Source of the DNA: Brachypterus glaber
Taxonomy: Eukaryota > Arthropoda > Insecta > Coleoptera > Kateretidae
NCBI GenBank assembly: GCA_958510825.1
Contig: OY294044.1
Span: 47,394,626 to 47,458,625 of the forward strand
Length of the DNA: 64,000 nucleotides
Direction of reading: 5' to 3'
The notes beneath the pieces are model-generated. The model saw only the letters and a list, made by a program, of their open reading frames with translations, had not been told where the DNA came from and searched no databases. Of the stretch, positions 31,688 through 41,671 are shown piece by piece; positions within the stretch are counted from its first letter, which is position 1, and each line of letters opens with the position of its first letter. The translations under genes were made by a program, and so were the position numbers.

Positions 31688-33656
31688 CCCTATGAAAAAT
31701 GACCAATAGAAATCAAATACAAACCAATAGAAATTTGTATTGGTTTTTATTGGTCTCTATTGGTTTTATTGGTCTTTATTGGTATTAAAATTAAACTCTA
31801 TTGGTTTATATTGGTCTGTGTTGGAAAAAATTTTTACTGGTTATTACCAATACAAAACGTATTGGTCTGTATTGGTTCTTTTCCAAAATATATGTTATTT
31901 TATTGGTATGTATTGGTTTAAATTGGATATTATATTTATTGGTAAATACCAATACAAAACTTATTGGTCCGTATTGGTTTATTTAAATATTTTTTTTTAA
32001 TATATATTGGTATCTAATGGTTTATATTGGACTTTATATTTATTGGTAAGTACCAATACAAAAACCTTATTTTTGTATTGGTTTGTATTGGTTTATATTT
32101 GACCAAATATCGATATTATATTTATTGGTAAATTCCAATACAAAAACTTATTGGTCTGTATTGGTCTTTTTTAAATATTTTTTTTATATTGGTATCTAAT
32201 GGTTTATATTGGATATTATATTTATTGGTAAATACCAGTACAAAAACCTTCTTTTTTGTATTGGTTTATATTTGACGAAATATCGATATTATATTTATTG
32301 GTAAATACCAATACAAAAACTTATTGGTCTGTATTGGTCTTTTTCAAATATTTTTTTTTATATTGGTATCTAATGGTTTATATTGGATATTATATTTATT
32401 GGTAAATACCAGTACAAAAACCTTCTTTTTTGTATTGGTTCATATTTGTCGAAATATCTATATTATATTTATTGGCACATACCAATACAAACACTTATTG
32501 GTCTGTACAGACCAATACGTATTGGTCTTTTTCAAATATTTTTTTTTATATTATAATATTAATACCAATTGGTATCTAATGGTTTGTATTGGATATTATA
32601 TTTATTGGTAAATACCAATAAAAAAAACTTTTTTTTTTCTATTGGTTTGTATTGTTTTATATTTGATATTATATTTATTGGTAAGTACCAATAAAAAAAA
32701 AATATTTTTTCTATTGGTTTATATTTTATATTATATTTATTGGCAAATACCAATATAAAAACTTTTAATATTATTTATGTTTGAAACTGCCCCTTGTCTG
32801 GGTTGAATCTGCCTCGCTCTGGGGCTGATTCAGCCATTTTGCAGCCTGTGATTTAAACAGCAAAAAAAAATATTAAATATTTATTTTATAAAATTTTTAA
32901 CTACAGCTATTTATAGACAAAGGTTTGAAGTTTACGACAATGGAAAAATTATTTTGAAATATTTATATTTTACAAAGATATAAATTTTTGGGGCAAAAAG
33001 CTTTTTGGCTTTGGCACTAGTCGTTGAACCTTCCCCTACAATTTTTTATTGCAATTTCCTAACTTTATGAAGGCAACATTTTCCAACTTTGATAAAAATT
33101 ACTAAAGTTTAAGTTAAACCATTATTTTTGAATTATTCAAATTGAATGAATATAAAAACAATGGTTTTTTGTTCGCGGTTTCGTTTAAAAAGCCGGCGTC
33201 TATGGTTTGGTTATTTCCAATAAGATACATTTTATCTTTATTGGTCCGTATTGGTACATTATTGTACCGGTAAAATCCAATATAAACCAATATACCAACT
33301 TCTACAAATTATATTGGTAATTTCCAATAAGATACATTGTATGCCTCTCTATTGGTCTGTATTGGTCTCTATCGGTTATTTTATTGGGAAGCCCATTATA
33401 AACCAATAGAAAACGACTTACACAAGATTGTATTGGTAATTTCCAATAATACGTTTTTCGAGTCTCTATTGGTTTTTTTTCGCTTTGTATTCGGTTATTG
33501 TACTGGTCTATATTGGAGTTTACCAATAGAAACCGACTTACGTAAGTCGTTTTCTATTGGTCTGTATTGGTATATACCAGTTCAATAACCGAGTACAAAC
33601 CTCAAAAAAACCAATAGAAAATTTCTTCTGTTCTCTATTGGTCATTTTTCATAGGG
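31688..33656. mobile_element. Foldback element filled with ATTGGT words (CCAAT boxes)
   Basis: Ends CCCTATGAAAAATGACCAAT (31688) and ATTGGTCATTTTTCATAGGG (33656) are perfect inverted repeats, flanked by TA (31686-31687, 33657-33658). Between them I count by eye about 75 ATTGG/CCAAT pentamers, mostly as TATTGGT. In 31740-32770 they lie mainly as ATTGG in a higher-order repeat of about 174-206 bp (TATCTAATGG at about 32011, 32193, 32367, 32573). A CCAAT-free stretch (32770-33180) follows, then a mixed-orientation part. ORFs rich in Tyr, Trp and Ile across it are produced by the repeat. Confidence 0.85.
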
Positions 33657-33658
33657 TA

Positions 33659-33869
33659 TGGTCTGTTTCATCAAGCAAGAGAGTATATTAAAAATCGCAC
33701 AGTGAATATTTTCAAAACAGATTCGAATATTGGATGTGGGAATATACTGCGTAGTTTATTTTATAAAACATAACTATATTCTATACACAAACATATACTA
33801 TTCAAACCTGTTGTAAAATATTCACTGTGCGATTTTTAATTTACTCTCTTGCTTGAAAAAAACAGACCA
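33659..33869. mobile_element. 211-bp MITE, TGGTCTGTTT ends
   Basis: Ends TGGTCTGTTTCATCAAGCAA / TTGCTTGAAAAAAACAGACCA, with matching inner AAAAATCGCACAGTGAATAT, are flanked by TA on both sides. Its left TA is also the right TA of the preceding element, so one inserted exactly at the edge of the other. TA duplication suggests the Tc1/mariner group. Confidence 0.85.
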
Positions 33870-33871
33870 TA

Positions 33872-34100
33872 GTTAAAGACAGTAGAACAACTGTCAAATT
33901 TGACGGCCATTGAGAATAGCCCGTTGTGTGTGAAGATTTTGTACTTGTTTTTGTGTTAAGTGAGCTGTTTTATGTATTCTTTAATAATTTGGCATAAAAT
34001 GCAAATTTTTTGTTACGCTGTAAAATCCAAATATCATATTTTTAGGATTTTTTTTTTCGGGTTGTAATTAGAAATTTAGGTTAAAATTTAATTGATACTT
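33872..34100. other. Intergenic, nothing recognised
   Basis: No features apart from short T-tracts. Confidence 0.5.
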
Positions 34101-34104
34101 TTTT

Positions 34105-34255
34105 TTGTTCCCCGTTCAATATGTCATCTTTGAAGGGCCGTAGCTTCTTTAGGGCTCATTTCCGGGCCAACCTTTATAGAAACTTGTTTTCATATTTTTG
34201 GATTTAGAATCACGTCTTAAATTTTAGCATGGCAGTTAATGATCACCCTGTAAAC
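34105..34255 (+). mobile_element. Half of a GATCACCCTGT-ended foldback
   Basis: Matches the right arm of the element at 51882-52620 (CCCCGTTCAATATGTCATCT, GGGCTCATTTCCGGGCCAAC, ATGGCAGTTAATGATCACCC). No left arm is visible. Confidence 0.75.
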
Positions 34256-34310
34256 TTTTTGAATTATATTTTACATAGTAACCAAATAAAAATAATATAG
34301 TCCCATTAAT

Positions 34311-34483
34311 GGTGCAGGTCGCTTTACACTACGATATTTCAAGAACGCTTTAACACAAAGACTTAAATTTTGGATGAAAGATTTTAAACGCAGCAAAAAA
34401 CTTTTGATCAAAATTTCAAGTCTCTATGTCAAAACGTTTTTAAAATATCGTAGTGTTGAGTTGTTTTGCAAGAGACCTGCACC
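34311..34483. mobile_element. 173-bp MITE, GGTGCAGGTC ends
   Basis: GGTGCAGGTC / GACCTGCACC termini, with inner TTTACACTACGATATTTCAA pairing with AAATATCGTAGTGTTGAGT. The inner core TTTACACTAYGATATTTCAA also occurs in the element at 42096-42242, which has other ends. Confidence 0.8.
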
Positions 34484-34860
34484 ACCTAATCTGAATTTAT
34501 CCTATTATATTTTTATGTAACAATAAAGCAATTAGAAATCAAACTTTTTTGACATACTGCCTTGTTAGTTAGACATAATTTAATTAAATTTTAACGAAAT
34601 GATTATATAAACCAGCTGAACAATTCCAAGCAACTTGTACTATTTCGAAACGTTATGAAATAGAAAGTTGTGTGAATAGGCCACCATTAATACACTTGTG
34701 TGTTGCATAATTTATTAAAGTTTGAAAGTCTGTATCTCCAAAATGTTCTATTCTAGCAAAAACTGTATATAATATTTTGTAGGGCTTAAATTTGAAATAT
34801 AATTTTTTTAAATCGGTTTATAAATGAGTTATGCCAAAAAAACATTTTACTGCTTTAAAC

Positions 34861-35241
34861 TCTAATAAATAACTGTGATCGAGATCCATTCTCATATTGG
34901 AGTTTTGATAAATCAAAATTAAAAAATTATTATGTCTACTCCAAAGTTTTTTATTGAAGCATTTTATTTATAAAAAATTGCTACAATTGTTTCAACCCTT
35001 GAATTTAGGGTCATCTTCAGGCTAAAATAGTCAAAAAATTTAAAAACAAACAACACGGACTACATTATAAACATACACATGTGTATGTTTATAATGTAAT
35101 CTGTGTTGTTTGTTTTTAAATTTTTTGACTATTTTAGCCTGAAGATGACCCTAAATTCAAGGGTTGAAACAATTGTAGCAATTTTTTATAAATAAAATAC
35201 TTCAATAAAAAACTTTGAAGTAGACATAATAATTTTTTAAT
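34861..35241. mobile_element. 381-bp near-perfect palindrome, Penelope-type 3' ends
   Basis: The arms are almost identical over about 170 bp around ACATACACATGTGTATGT. Each arm ends with a CTGAAGA-stem-GAAAC hammerhead-like motif pointing outward. TTTAAAC flanks both sides (34854-34860, 35242-35248), and the related repeat at 39824-39830 has TTTAAAC only once. So two short 3' ends joined head to head were inserted as a unit, with a 7-bp target duplication. No protein is encoded. Confidence 0.8.
35139..35180 (+). ncRNA. Candidate hammerhead motif on the palindrome
   Basis: CTGAAGA (35139-35145), then TGACCCT-loop-AGGGTT as stem II, GAAA (35166-35169), then CAATTGTAGC. The same extra T after the core as in the Penelope motif at 30161. 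The mirror copy is on the minus strand around 35000-34960. The cleavage triplet (GTA) and stem III are less clear. Confidence 0.4.
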
Positions 35242-35339
35242 TTTAAACGCGAATATCTTGAAAGAAATGTATTTTATAAAAAAATAGTTTAAAACATTTT
35301 TTGAGCAATTTAAAAAAATCTTTCATATAAGTGCTAAAT

Positions 35340-35848
35340 TAATAAAATAAAATAATAATTAACTTAATTATAACAAAAAAAAAAACGCTAAAAATAGCAG
35401 TTTTTCCCCATTCAATCAGCTCTTCGAAGTATGATAAGAAACAATATGCAAAAAACCGCTTGACGATATCTTTTTTAGAAATCGAGTTTAATGCCAGATT
35501 AATGGAAAATATAATAAGAAAATAAACCATTAAAAAAAATATGTACTTATATTTCATTTTTTTTCTTTTACGACAAAAATTTAACGTATTAAATATTATT
35601 TTTTTAAGGGTAACAAATAAATCATTTTTGTTGAATGATTATTATGTTTATGCGTGTAGGGTGTTGACTTGAACTTACTTTTTACTTTTCGCATAAGAAT
35701 ACAATGTCATGAGCAGAACTTTTACAATGTCATGAGCCGAACTTTTAGTATTCATTCGGGGGTTAGCGAAATTTAGAATTTTAAAAAGGATATTTTTTAA
35801 TTAAATCCCACATTAAAGTCCAAACGATATTTTACTAAACAGACCATC
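35340..35848. other. Intergenic, nothing recognised
   Basis: AT-rich. A local repeat CAATGTCATGAGC-GAACTTTT occurs twice (about 35702 and 35727). No gene recognised. Confidence 0.5.
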
Positions 35849-36362
35849 ATGTCGACGCGAGGGGCGTTTCACCTTTACAATACATGTACGTTTTCATCGA
35901 CAGTACTTTACATTACATTGACATTACCTTACATTACTTACAATACTGTACATTACCGTACATTACTTACATTATTCTACAGTACCTGACATTAATTGAC
36001 ATTACGACCGTACCTACATTATTTACATTATTTTTATTAATGCGCATGCTCTCCTACAATATTTACATTATTTCGTCTGCTCAGATCGCTCAAAGACCAC
36101 GTGACACCTATAAAATTTCGGCAGTGTTGTTTACTTCTGGTGGTTTTAATATTATTTTTAATCATTTTTGTGTACCTGATGTATAATGTGTAATGTAATA
36201 AAAAAAGTACGGAATTTAATATTATGTAGTAGTTTTCAAATGTCTGTCATGTAAGAAAACAAAAATGTATTTTTTTTTTTAGTTTTTTTTTGCCGAGTTC
36301 CAAGAGTTTCATTCTTAGATTAAAATAGTACCTGTCAAGGCCTCCCTAGCCTTGGTTTAAGC

Positions 36363-36460
36363 CCCCTGGAGACGTATTTTTCAAAACCGGGGAGTAGAAC
36401 GAACCTCAGACTCGTTCTATCAATCGTTCTACTCCCCGGTTTTGAAGAATAGGTCCCCTG
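36363..36460. mobile_element. Foldback with TTCTACTCCCC core
   Basis: CAAAACCGGGGAGTAGAACG and CGTTCTACTCCCCGGTTTTG are perfect complements around CAGACTCGTTCTATCAA. The element at 60382-60539 shares this core. Confidence 0.85.
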
Positions 36461-36489
36461 AAATCTTTGTTGAGCTCCCCTGACCTGTT

Positions 36490-37000
36490 CGTCAATCCCC
36501 GAACCCATTAACTTTTAAACGAATTAAGATATCAACTTGAAAAACACCTAAATAACATAACCCAAATGTCATTTTAAAGCTTATAAAATTCTCTATTTAA
36601 CCAAATATTTTTTTATTTTTTGGGAGCAATTTTTGTGGTTTTAAAATAGGTTTTAAAATGGGAAATTTTGTTAAAATTTCTTTAAAAAAATTAAACAATT
36701 TTTGAAAACTGGTTTATTTTATGTCAATTATACTTTTAAACTAATTTTAAATGATATTAATAAAATGTTGCAAAAAAAATCGCATTTTTTAGTAAATATA
36801 TTTAAAAAAATAAAACCTACAAAAACCTGGAAAAATATGATTTCCCTCAAAAAAAATTCTGTCTCTCAGCCCTATTTATGCTCAAGTCCGGTTTATGCAC
36901 CATTTATACCTGCCCAGACCCGTCATTTTCAGCAGGGAAGTAATAAAAATTCGCACATAGGGGTTTTGGGACTCATAGAAAACAATTTAATATTTTAAAA
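36490..37000. mobile_element. Diverged relative of the GGTCCAAAAGTCACC foldback family
   Basis: AACTTTTAAACGAATTAAGA, TTTTAAAGCTTATAAAATTC and TATACTTTTAAACTAATTTT follow in the same order as in 44650-45352. The ends are not recognisable. The 98-residue frame at 36702-36998 is spurious. Confidence 0.6.
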
Positions 37001-38340
37001 AATCTATCTCCACCCTTGTATTGCTTTTTTTAAGCTTCTTGACGTTTTATATTTTGATCACAGTTTGCTAGCAAGCTAAGCATGCTTAATCAGAGTTCTA
37101 GGCTGGGATTGTTTTTGGAAAAATCAGATGGGGTAATTTATTGTATGTATGTAATGGGGTATTTAAAAAAAAAATATTATATATATTTTATTATTTAAAA
37201 ATATAATATACAGCCCGTTTGAAATTATACAAAACAAAGATCGAGGCTGACGTGTTTTTTTTTTATAAAACACAGCGCATCGCATCCCACTACAATCACG
37301 TCAGACTTGATCTAATCGTTCTGTCTTTGTTTTCTCTGTCTCTCAAAAGGGGTGTATATTATATTATATATATTTTTTAGTTTTTTGGTTTAAATAAACC
37401 TGGGCCTAAAGGGAAAAGTATTATTTTGTTGACAGCACTATTGATATTTTTTTAATTAGCTGATAAAAGTTGGTACATAGGTGTTGGGACTTCTTGCAGG
37501 CAGATTTTTTTAATATTAAATTTGGTTTTAGGGAGTCGCAGTGTACCAAATTTTATCAGGTTAATTAAAAAAATGTAAATATGGGTGGTCCTATGGGTTA
37601 TATGGATAAAGACAGAATTTAAAAAAGAATAAATTCATTTTGAGCGAGACGGAAAACCCCCAGGGTCTAATTCTTATCGGGTTATTTAAAAAATATAAAA
37701 AAGGGGGTTGCACCCCCTTAAGGGTTAGATACTTTTAAATATAAAATTTGTTTCTAGGGAGTCTAAAAACCCACAGATACCAATTTTTACTAATATTAAA
37801 CGAAAATATATGATTTCTTTAATTTTCCCCTATAAAAACTTTTTTTTCGTGACGAATTTGGATTCCTCATCAAAAATTATGTTAGAAAACATGTAAATAA
37901 AGTTGGGCATAAAAAAAGTTGAAATTTGTAAACTAGTGATATCCAAAGTTTTAGGTAAAATTCGGGTTGAGGTACGGGGGTAAAATGGGGTAATTTTTTT
38001 TTTTCAAAACAATTTTTTTTAAAGTATTATTATAAGATATATACTGGAATGCGTAGCATTACATATCTTCACAGCTTGTTTATTAATATATTTTTATACA
38101 TATATTAACCTAAATTTATGTTAATCTTAACCTAACATCCTACATTACCTCGTACCAGTGGCGGACTGGCCGTAAGGCAGGGTCGTCAAAAGCCGACCGG
38201 GCCCCAGTACTAAACAGGCCCTCACACGGCCATTTGGTCTATTTTGGCTATACCGGGCCCTCGATTTTCCAATTTTTTATGGGTTTTGAGCCGTTTAGGG
38301 GCCTTTTTTAATATTTTTCCGACTGTGCCGTAAGAAGCCA
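37001..38340. other. Unassigned DNA inside the 35851-38589 element
   Basis: A weak inverted repeat is possible at 37207-37366 (CAAAACAAAGATC... against ...TCTGTCTTTGTTTT). Near 38055 GGAATGCGTAGCATTACATA resembles 9070. A GC-rich patch at 38160-38350 (GGCGGACTGGCCGTAAGGCA ... GCCAGTCCGCGTC) is bordered by an approximate inverted repeat. No gene. Confidence 0.45.
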
Positions 38341-38597
38341 GTCCGCGTCTGCCTCGTACATTACCCTACAGTACTTTACATTAAGTGGACATTACTTACA
38401 TTACCGACATTATTTCAACAGTATTCTACAGTACTACATTTTTAGACATTATTTACATTATTTCGACATTACCTTACAGTACTACATTTATCTTACATTA
38501 TTTACATTATTCGTACAATATTGTAAATAATGTACATTATTTACAATACATGTACAAAAATAGGTCAGTGAAACGCCCCTCGTGTCGACGCTATTCC

Positions 38598-39017
38598 CAG
38601 CACATAATAACTATTAGATATCCAGGGAATATACTTTCTGGATATAGAGTATATCCATTAGATAGCCTGGATAGCCATTAGATATCCCATGGACATCCAA
38701 ATGTCCGCCTATAGCCAGGATATCCACTGGATATCCACGTATCCACTGGACATCTATATTTTTAACCTCGCTAAAGTATATCCATTGGATATCCATTAGA
38801 GATCCATCATGGATATCCAGGATGTCCATGGATATCCATGATGGGTATCTAGTGGATATACTTTAGGGAGGTCTCATGGATATCCAGTGGATATCCTGGA
38901 TATAGGCGGACATTTGGATGTCCATGGGATATCTAATGGCTATCCAGGCTATCCAATGGATACTACTCTATATCCAGAAAGTATATCCCCTGGATATCTA
39001 ATAGTTGTTATGTGCTG
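38598..39017. mobile_element. 420-bp foldback made of GGATATCC words
   Basis: Ends CAGCACATAATAACTATTAG and CTAATAGTTGTTATGTGCTG pair with one mismatch. The arms pair along most of the element, and the whole body is built from TGGATATCCA-like words, themselves palindromes, with variants such as TGGACATCCA and GCTATCCA. This gives structure at two scales. The overlapping ORFs are repeat artefacts. Confidence 0.9.
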
Positions 39018-39019
39018 TC

Positions 39020-39539
39020 TGGGTTATTACGTAGTGGCGTATCTATAAATGTTTAAAACAGATATTTCAAATCAGTATGTCCCAAAAAGCTACAATAACA
39101 GTCCAGTTAGTGAAATATGGCTTGGAGCATAGTAACCTAATCTATTTGTTATTTAATAATATATTTTTAAAAATTGTAAACTTTGAGAGGACCTGTTAAA
39201 TGGATAAGAAAGTTCGGCCTCTGGTCATGAGGAATCCTCATCGAGGATTCTATAAATTTTCAGGAATAATTTTTTACGGTGTGGGGTGTTGAATTGAATC
39301 GGCTCGAGAACTATATTTTATCGGCCGATAACAAAGGGTTCATTTCCAAAGGGAATATAGATCACAATATCGGAACGTATAAATTGTAATAGATTTAGAC
39401 AAATAGTCATAATTTTACATTAGAAAATAATCATTTTTTGGCAAACGCTGAATAATGTAACGGTCGAGTTTTTTTTTATATCTTAACACTGAAAAAGTTA
39501 TTTGAAGTAGATAGAAAAAGCACCTTGACAAAACATCGG
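39020..39539. other. Intergenic, nothing recognised
   Basis: No ORF or repeat ends that I can support. Confidence 0.5.
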
Positions 39540-39990
39540 CACTAGGCATTAATTTGAAACGTTATAAAAAAAAGTTGTGTTTTCACGTGAATAGGCAACG
39601 GTTAATACATCTACATAAAAAGTTGTGTTTTCACGTGAATAGGCAACGATTAATACACCTGCATAATTTATTAAAGTTTAAAAGTCTGTATCTCCAAAAC
39701 GTTATATTCTAGCAAAAAACTGTATATAGAATTTTTATAGGGCTTAAAAATAGCTTTCATTTAAAACATATTTTTTTAAAATCAAGTTATAAATGAGATA
39801 TGCAAAAAAAAACTTTTTACTGCTTTAAACACCAATATCTCGAAAACATTGCATCTTAGGAAAAAATAGTTTGTAACATATTTTGACAAGTTTAAAATTA
39901 TCTTTCATATAAGTGATAAATTAATAAAATACAATAATAATTGCCTTAATTATAACCAAAAAACGTTAAAAATAAGAGTTTTACCCCTTT
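39540..39990 (+). repeat. Dispersed repeat, copy 2 (empty site for the palindrome)
   Basis: Matches 34560-34860 and 35242-35335. It contains its own local duplication AAAAGTTGTGTTTTCACGTG (39571 and 39619). TTTAAAC at 39824-39830 is uninterrupted. Confidence 0.7.
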
Positions 39991-40800
39991 TTTACCCCTT
40001 ACCCCCAATCGTTTACCCCCAAAATCTTATCAGCTCTTCGAAATACAATAAGAAACAAAACCCCTGATCGATATCTTATCTACAAATTGAATGATCGAAT
40101 TTACAGACAGACAGACATACGAAAAAATGTTTTTCACTGATTTCGACTCATATAGGTCTAAAACGTAGAGCTCTCTCTAGAGAAATGTGAAAAAAACTGG
40201 GTCAAGGATTTTGACTTTTTGGTGAAGATTTCAATACATCGGCACTCTTAGTAGCACTAAGTGCCGATGAAAAAAAAAGTAGTAATTAAATCTTGAGAAA
40301 AATAATTACACACATAATTAAAACAAGCTGTTGTTGCTTCGCCAGACATTATTTATACTCTTTAGCGTATTTTAAATAACACCTCTATATACCAGGTATT
40401 TCAAGAAGATGGTTCACCATTATGTATAATTTAGGATTTTTTAACACAGTTTTTTGGCATTTCTGATTTCGACGGAAATGAATCGAAGTTTCAATTTTTA
40501 AATGGAACCCCCTGTACATTTTTACATATCTCGATTCAGAAATCAATTCTGAGAACAACCATGTTTCACTTGTTGGATTAGCCCATTTGACCAACGGATA
40601 TCCGGTTAAAATCCAACAATAACCGGTTGGCCGTTTTTTCTAAATGCTCGAAACCGGTCACAAAAAAAAACGGGTTTTTCGTAATATAAGTAATTAAAAA
40701 CCGGGTACGAGTTACCATCCCTATACTAGAAATCATTTTTAAACTGCTAATCGTAGCTGTCTTCATCAAATTTTTTACTTAGAGAGATTCTGCGCCGAGT
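39991..40800. other. Intergenic repeat-like DNA
   Basis: Contains CCCCTTTTTTACCCCTTACC (about 39987) and, at 40385-40560, a segment ending GGAACCCCCTGTA that looks like one end of another foldback. Minus-strand frames at 40385-40594 and 40578-40769 show no domain and are not called. Confidence 0.45.
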
Positions 40801-40802
40801 TA

Positions 40803-41669
40803 CAGTCGGTAAAGTAAGGGCGTGTCACACATTGTTTATTTAAGAATTTATTTACACTAAATGTTTTTACATCAGTTTACAGTCAATGAAGTGTAGATCA
40901 ATGTAAATAATTTAGGAACTCGTCCAGTCCCCATTGGCCTCAATGATCGCCTGACATCGTGGGTGCATACTATGACGAGATTTTCCACATATTCCTATGG
41001 CCAAGACCTCGAAATTGTCCGAGTCTCGCGACAGATCCTCTAATGCGTGCACCTTTTTCCCACGAAGCTTGTGCTTAATGGAGTTTGCGTCGGGTGACTG
41101 GGACGGTCAATCTCGATCGATGTTTTCCTTGGCCCACAAGAGTCATTTTTCTCTCTTTTTCACTCAACAAAGGTTTCTTTATTGCACTTCGCCACTTCAA
41201 ACTGTGAGCCCGAATTGTTTATTGCAAAATATCGAAACCTTCCTGCTTTAGTATTTTCGCCTCTTGTCGCAGGGTTAGTTGAGGATTCTGAGAAAATATG
41301 TGTAAAATTATTAGCCGATACTTTTCCTGTTGAGCCACGATCTAGTAAGTTGTCAACATTTTCCGTCTCTGAGTATCATTTCACTCACTTATTGACGAAT
41401 GTCTCCGACTTGCCCATATACTTCGCAGCCGATGTAGGCGTAATTTTTGGACCTTTCGGATGCGAATAGAGGAAGATAGCCTCGAACCGTGACGGGTACG
41501 CTGCACTCATGTTTTAAAACGTTTTAGTTCACCAAAAATGAGCTTCAGAAATAGTCTCTATGTACAAAGCATTGGGCTTCAGGAAGTAAACTATATCCTC
41601 GAAAAAAAAAGTAGGGCTCTCTCTTACCGACTACGCGTTATAGGTGACACGCTCTTACTTGACCGACTG
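40803..41669 (-). mobile_element. Tc1/mariner-type element with internal deletion
   Basis: Ends CAGTCGGTAAAGTAAGGGCG and CGCTCTTACTTGACCGACTG (inverted repeats of about 29 bp extending to GTGTCAC/GTGACAC) are flanked by TA (40801-40802, 41670-41671). At 867 bp it is shorter than full elements of about 1.3 kb or more. It carries the start and end of a transposase on the minus strand without the middle. Confidence 0.85.
40912..41510 (-). pseudogene. Tc1/mariner-type transposase, central part deleted
   Basis: From ATG at 41510 the conceptual product begins MSAAYPSRFEAIFLYSHPKG and continues with a helix-turn-helix-like stretch (AAKYMGKSETFVNK, then a stop where Trp is expected, and DRGSTGKVSANN). 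The C-terminal part, in another frame, contains DRD-stop-PSQSPDAN, the last-acidic-residue region of Tc1/mariner transposases normally reading DWPSQSPDxNPI, and ends HPRCQAIIEANGDWTSS. The catalytic centre between them is missing. Several in-frame stops and at least one frameshift make it non-functional. The plus-strand frames at 40997-41469 are shadows. Confidence 0.82.
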
Positions 41670-41671
41670 TA

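Larger units (their letters stand above)
34560..35335 (+). repeat. Dispersed repeat, copy 1 (relative of 39540-39990)
   Basis: Shared text includes GAAACGTTATGAAATAGAAA-like start, AGTCTGTATCTCCAAAA-GTT, TTCTAGCAAAAACTGTATAT and ATCTTTCATATAAGTG. Copy 2 lacks the palindrome at 34861-35241, so it preserves the empty site. No coding sequence. Confidence 0.7.
35851..38589. mobile_element. 2.7-kb element with GTCGACGCGAGGGGCGTTTC ends and ACATTA arrays
   Basis: Left end GTCGACGCGAGGGGCGTTTC (35851) and right end GAAACGCCCCTCGTGTCGAC (38589) are inverted repeats with one mismatch. Directly inside both lie arrays of TACATTA-like words (35880-36035 and 38345-38550), in the same orientation. The middle holds at least two further elements (36363-36460, 36490-37000) and unassigned DNA. 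It has no transposase. The GC-rich ends contrast with the AT-rich body. Confidence 0.7.

Noticed and set aside
31740..33588. Several ORFs rich in Tyr, Trp, Ile and Leu (possible membrane proteins)
   Set aside because: They are translations of TATTGGT repeats in both strands, overlapping each other, without start context.
40385..40769. Minus-strand ORFs that might be host exons
   Set aside because: The sequence resembles the end of a foldback (GGAACCCCCTGTA) and shows no known domain or splice-site support.
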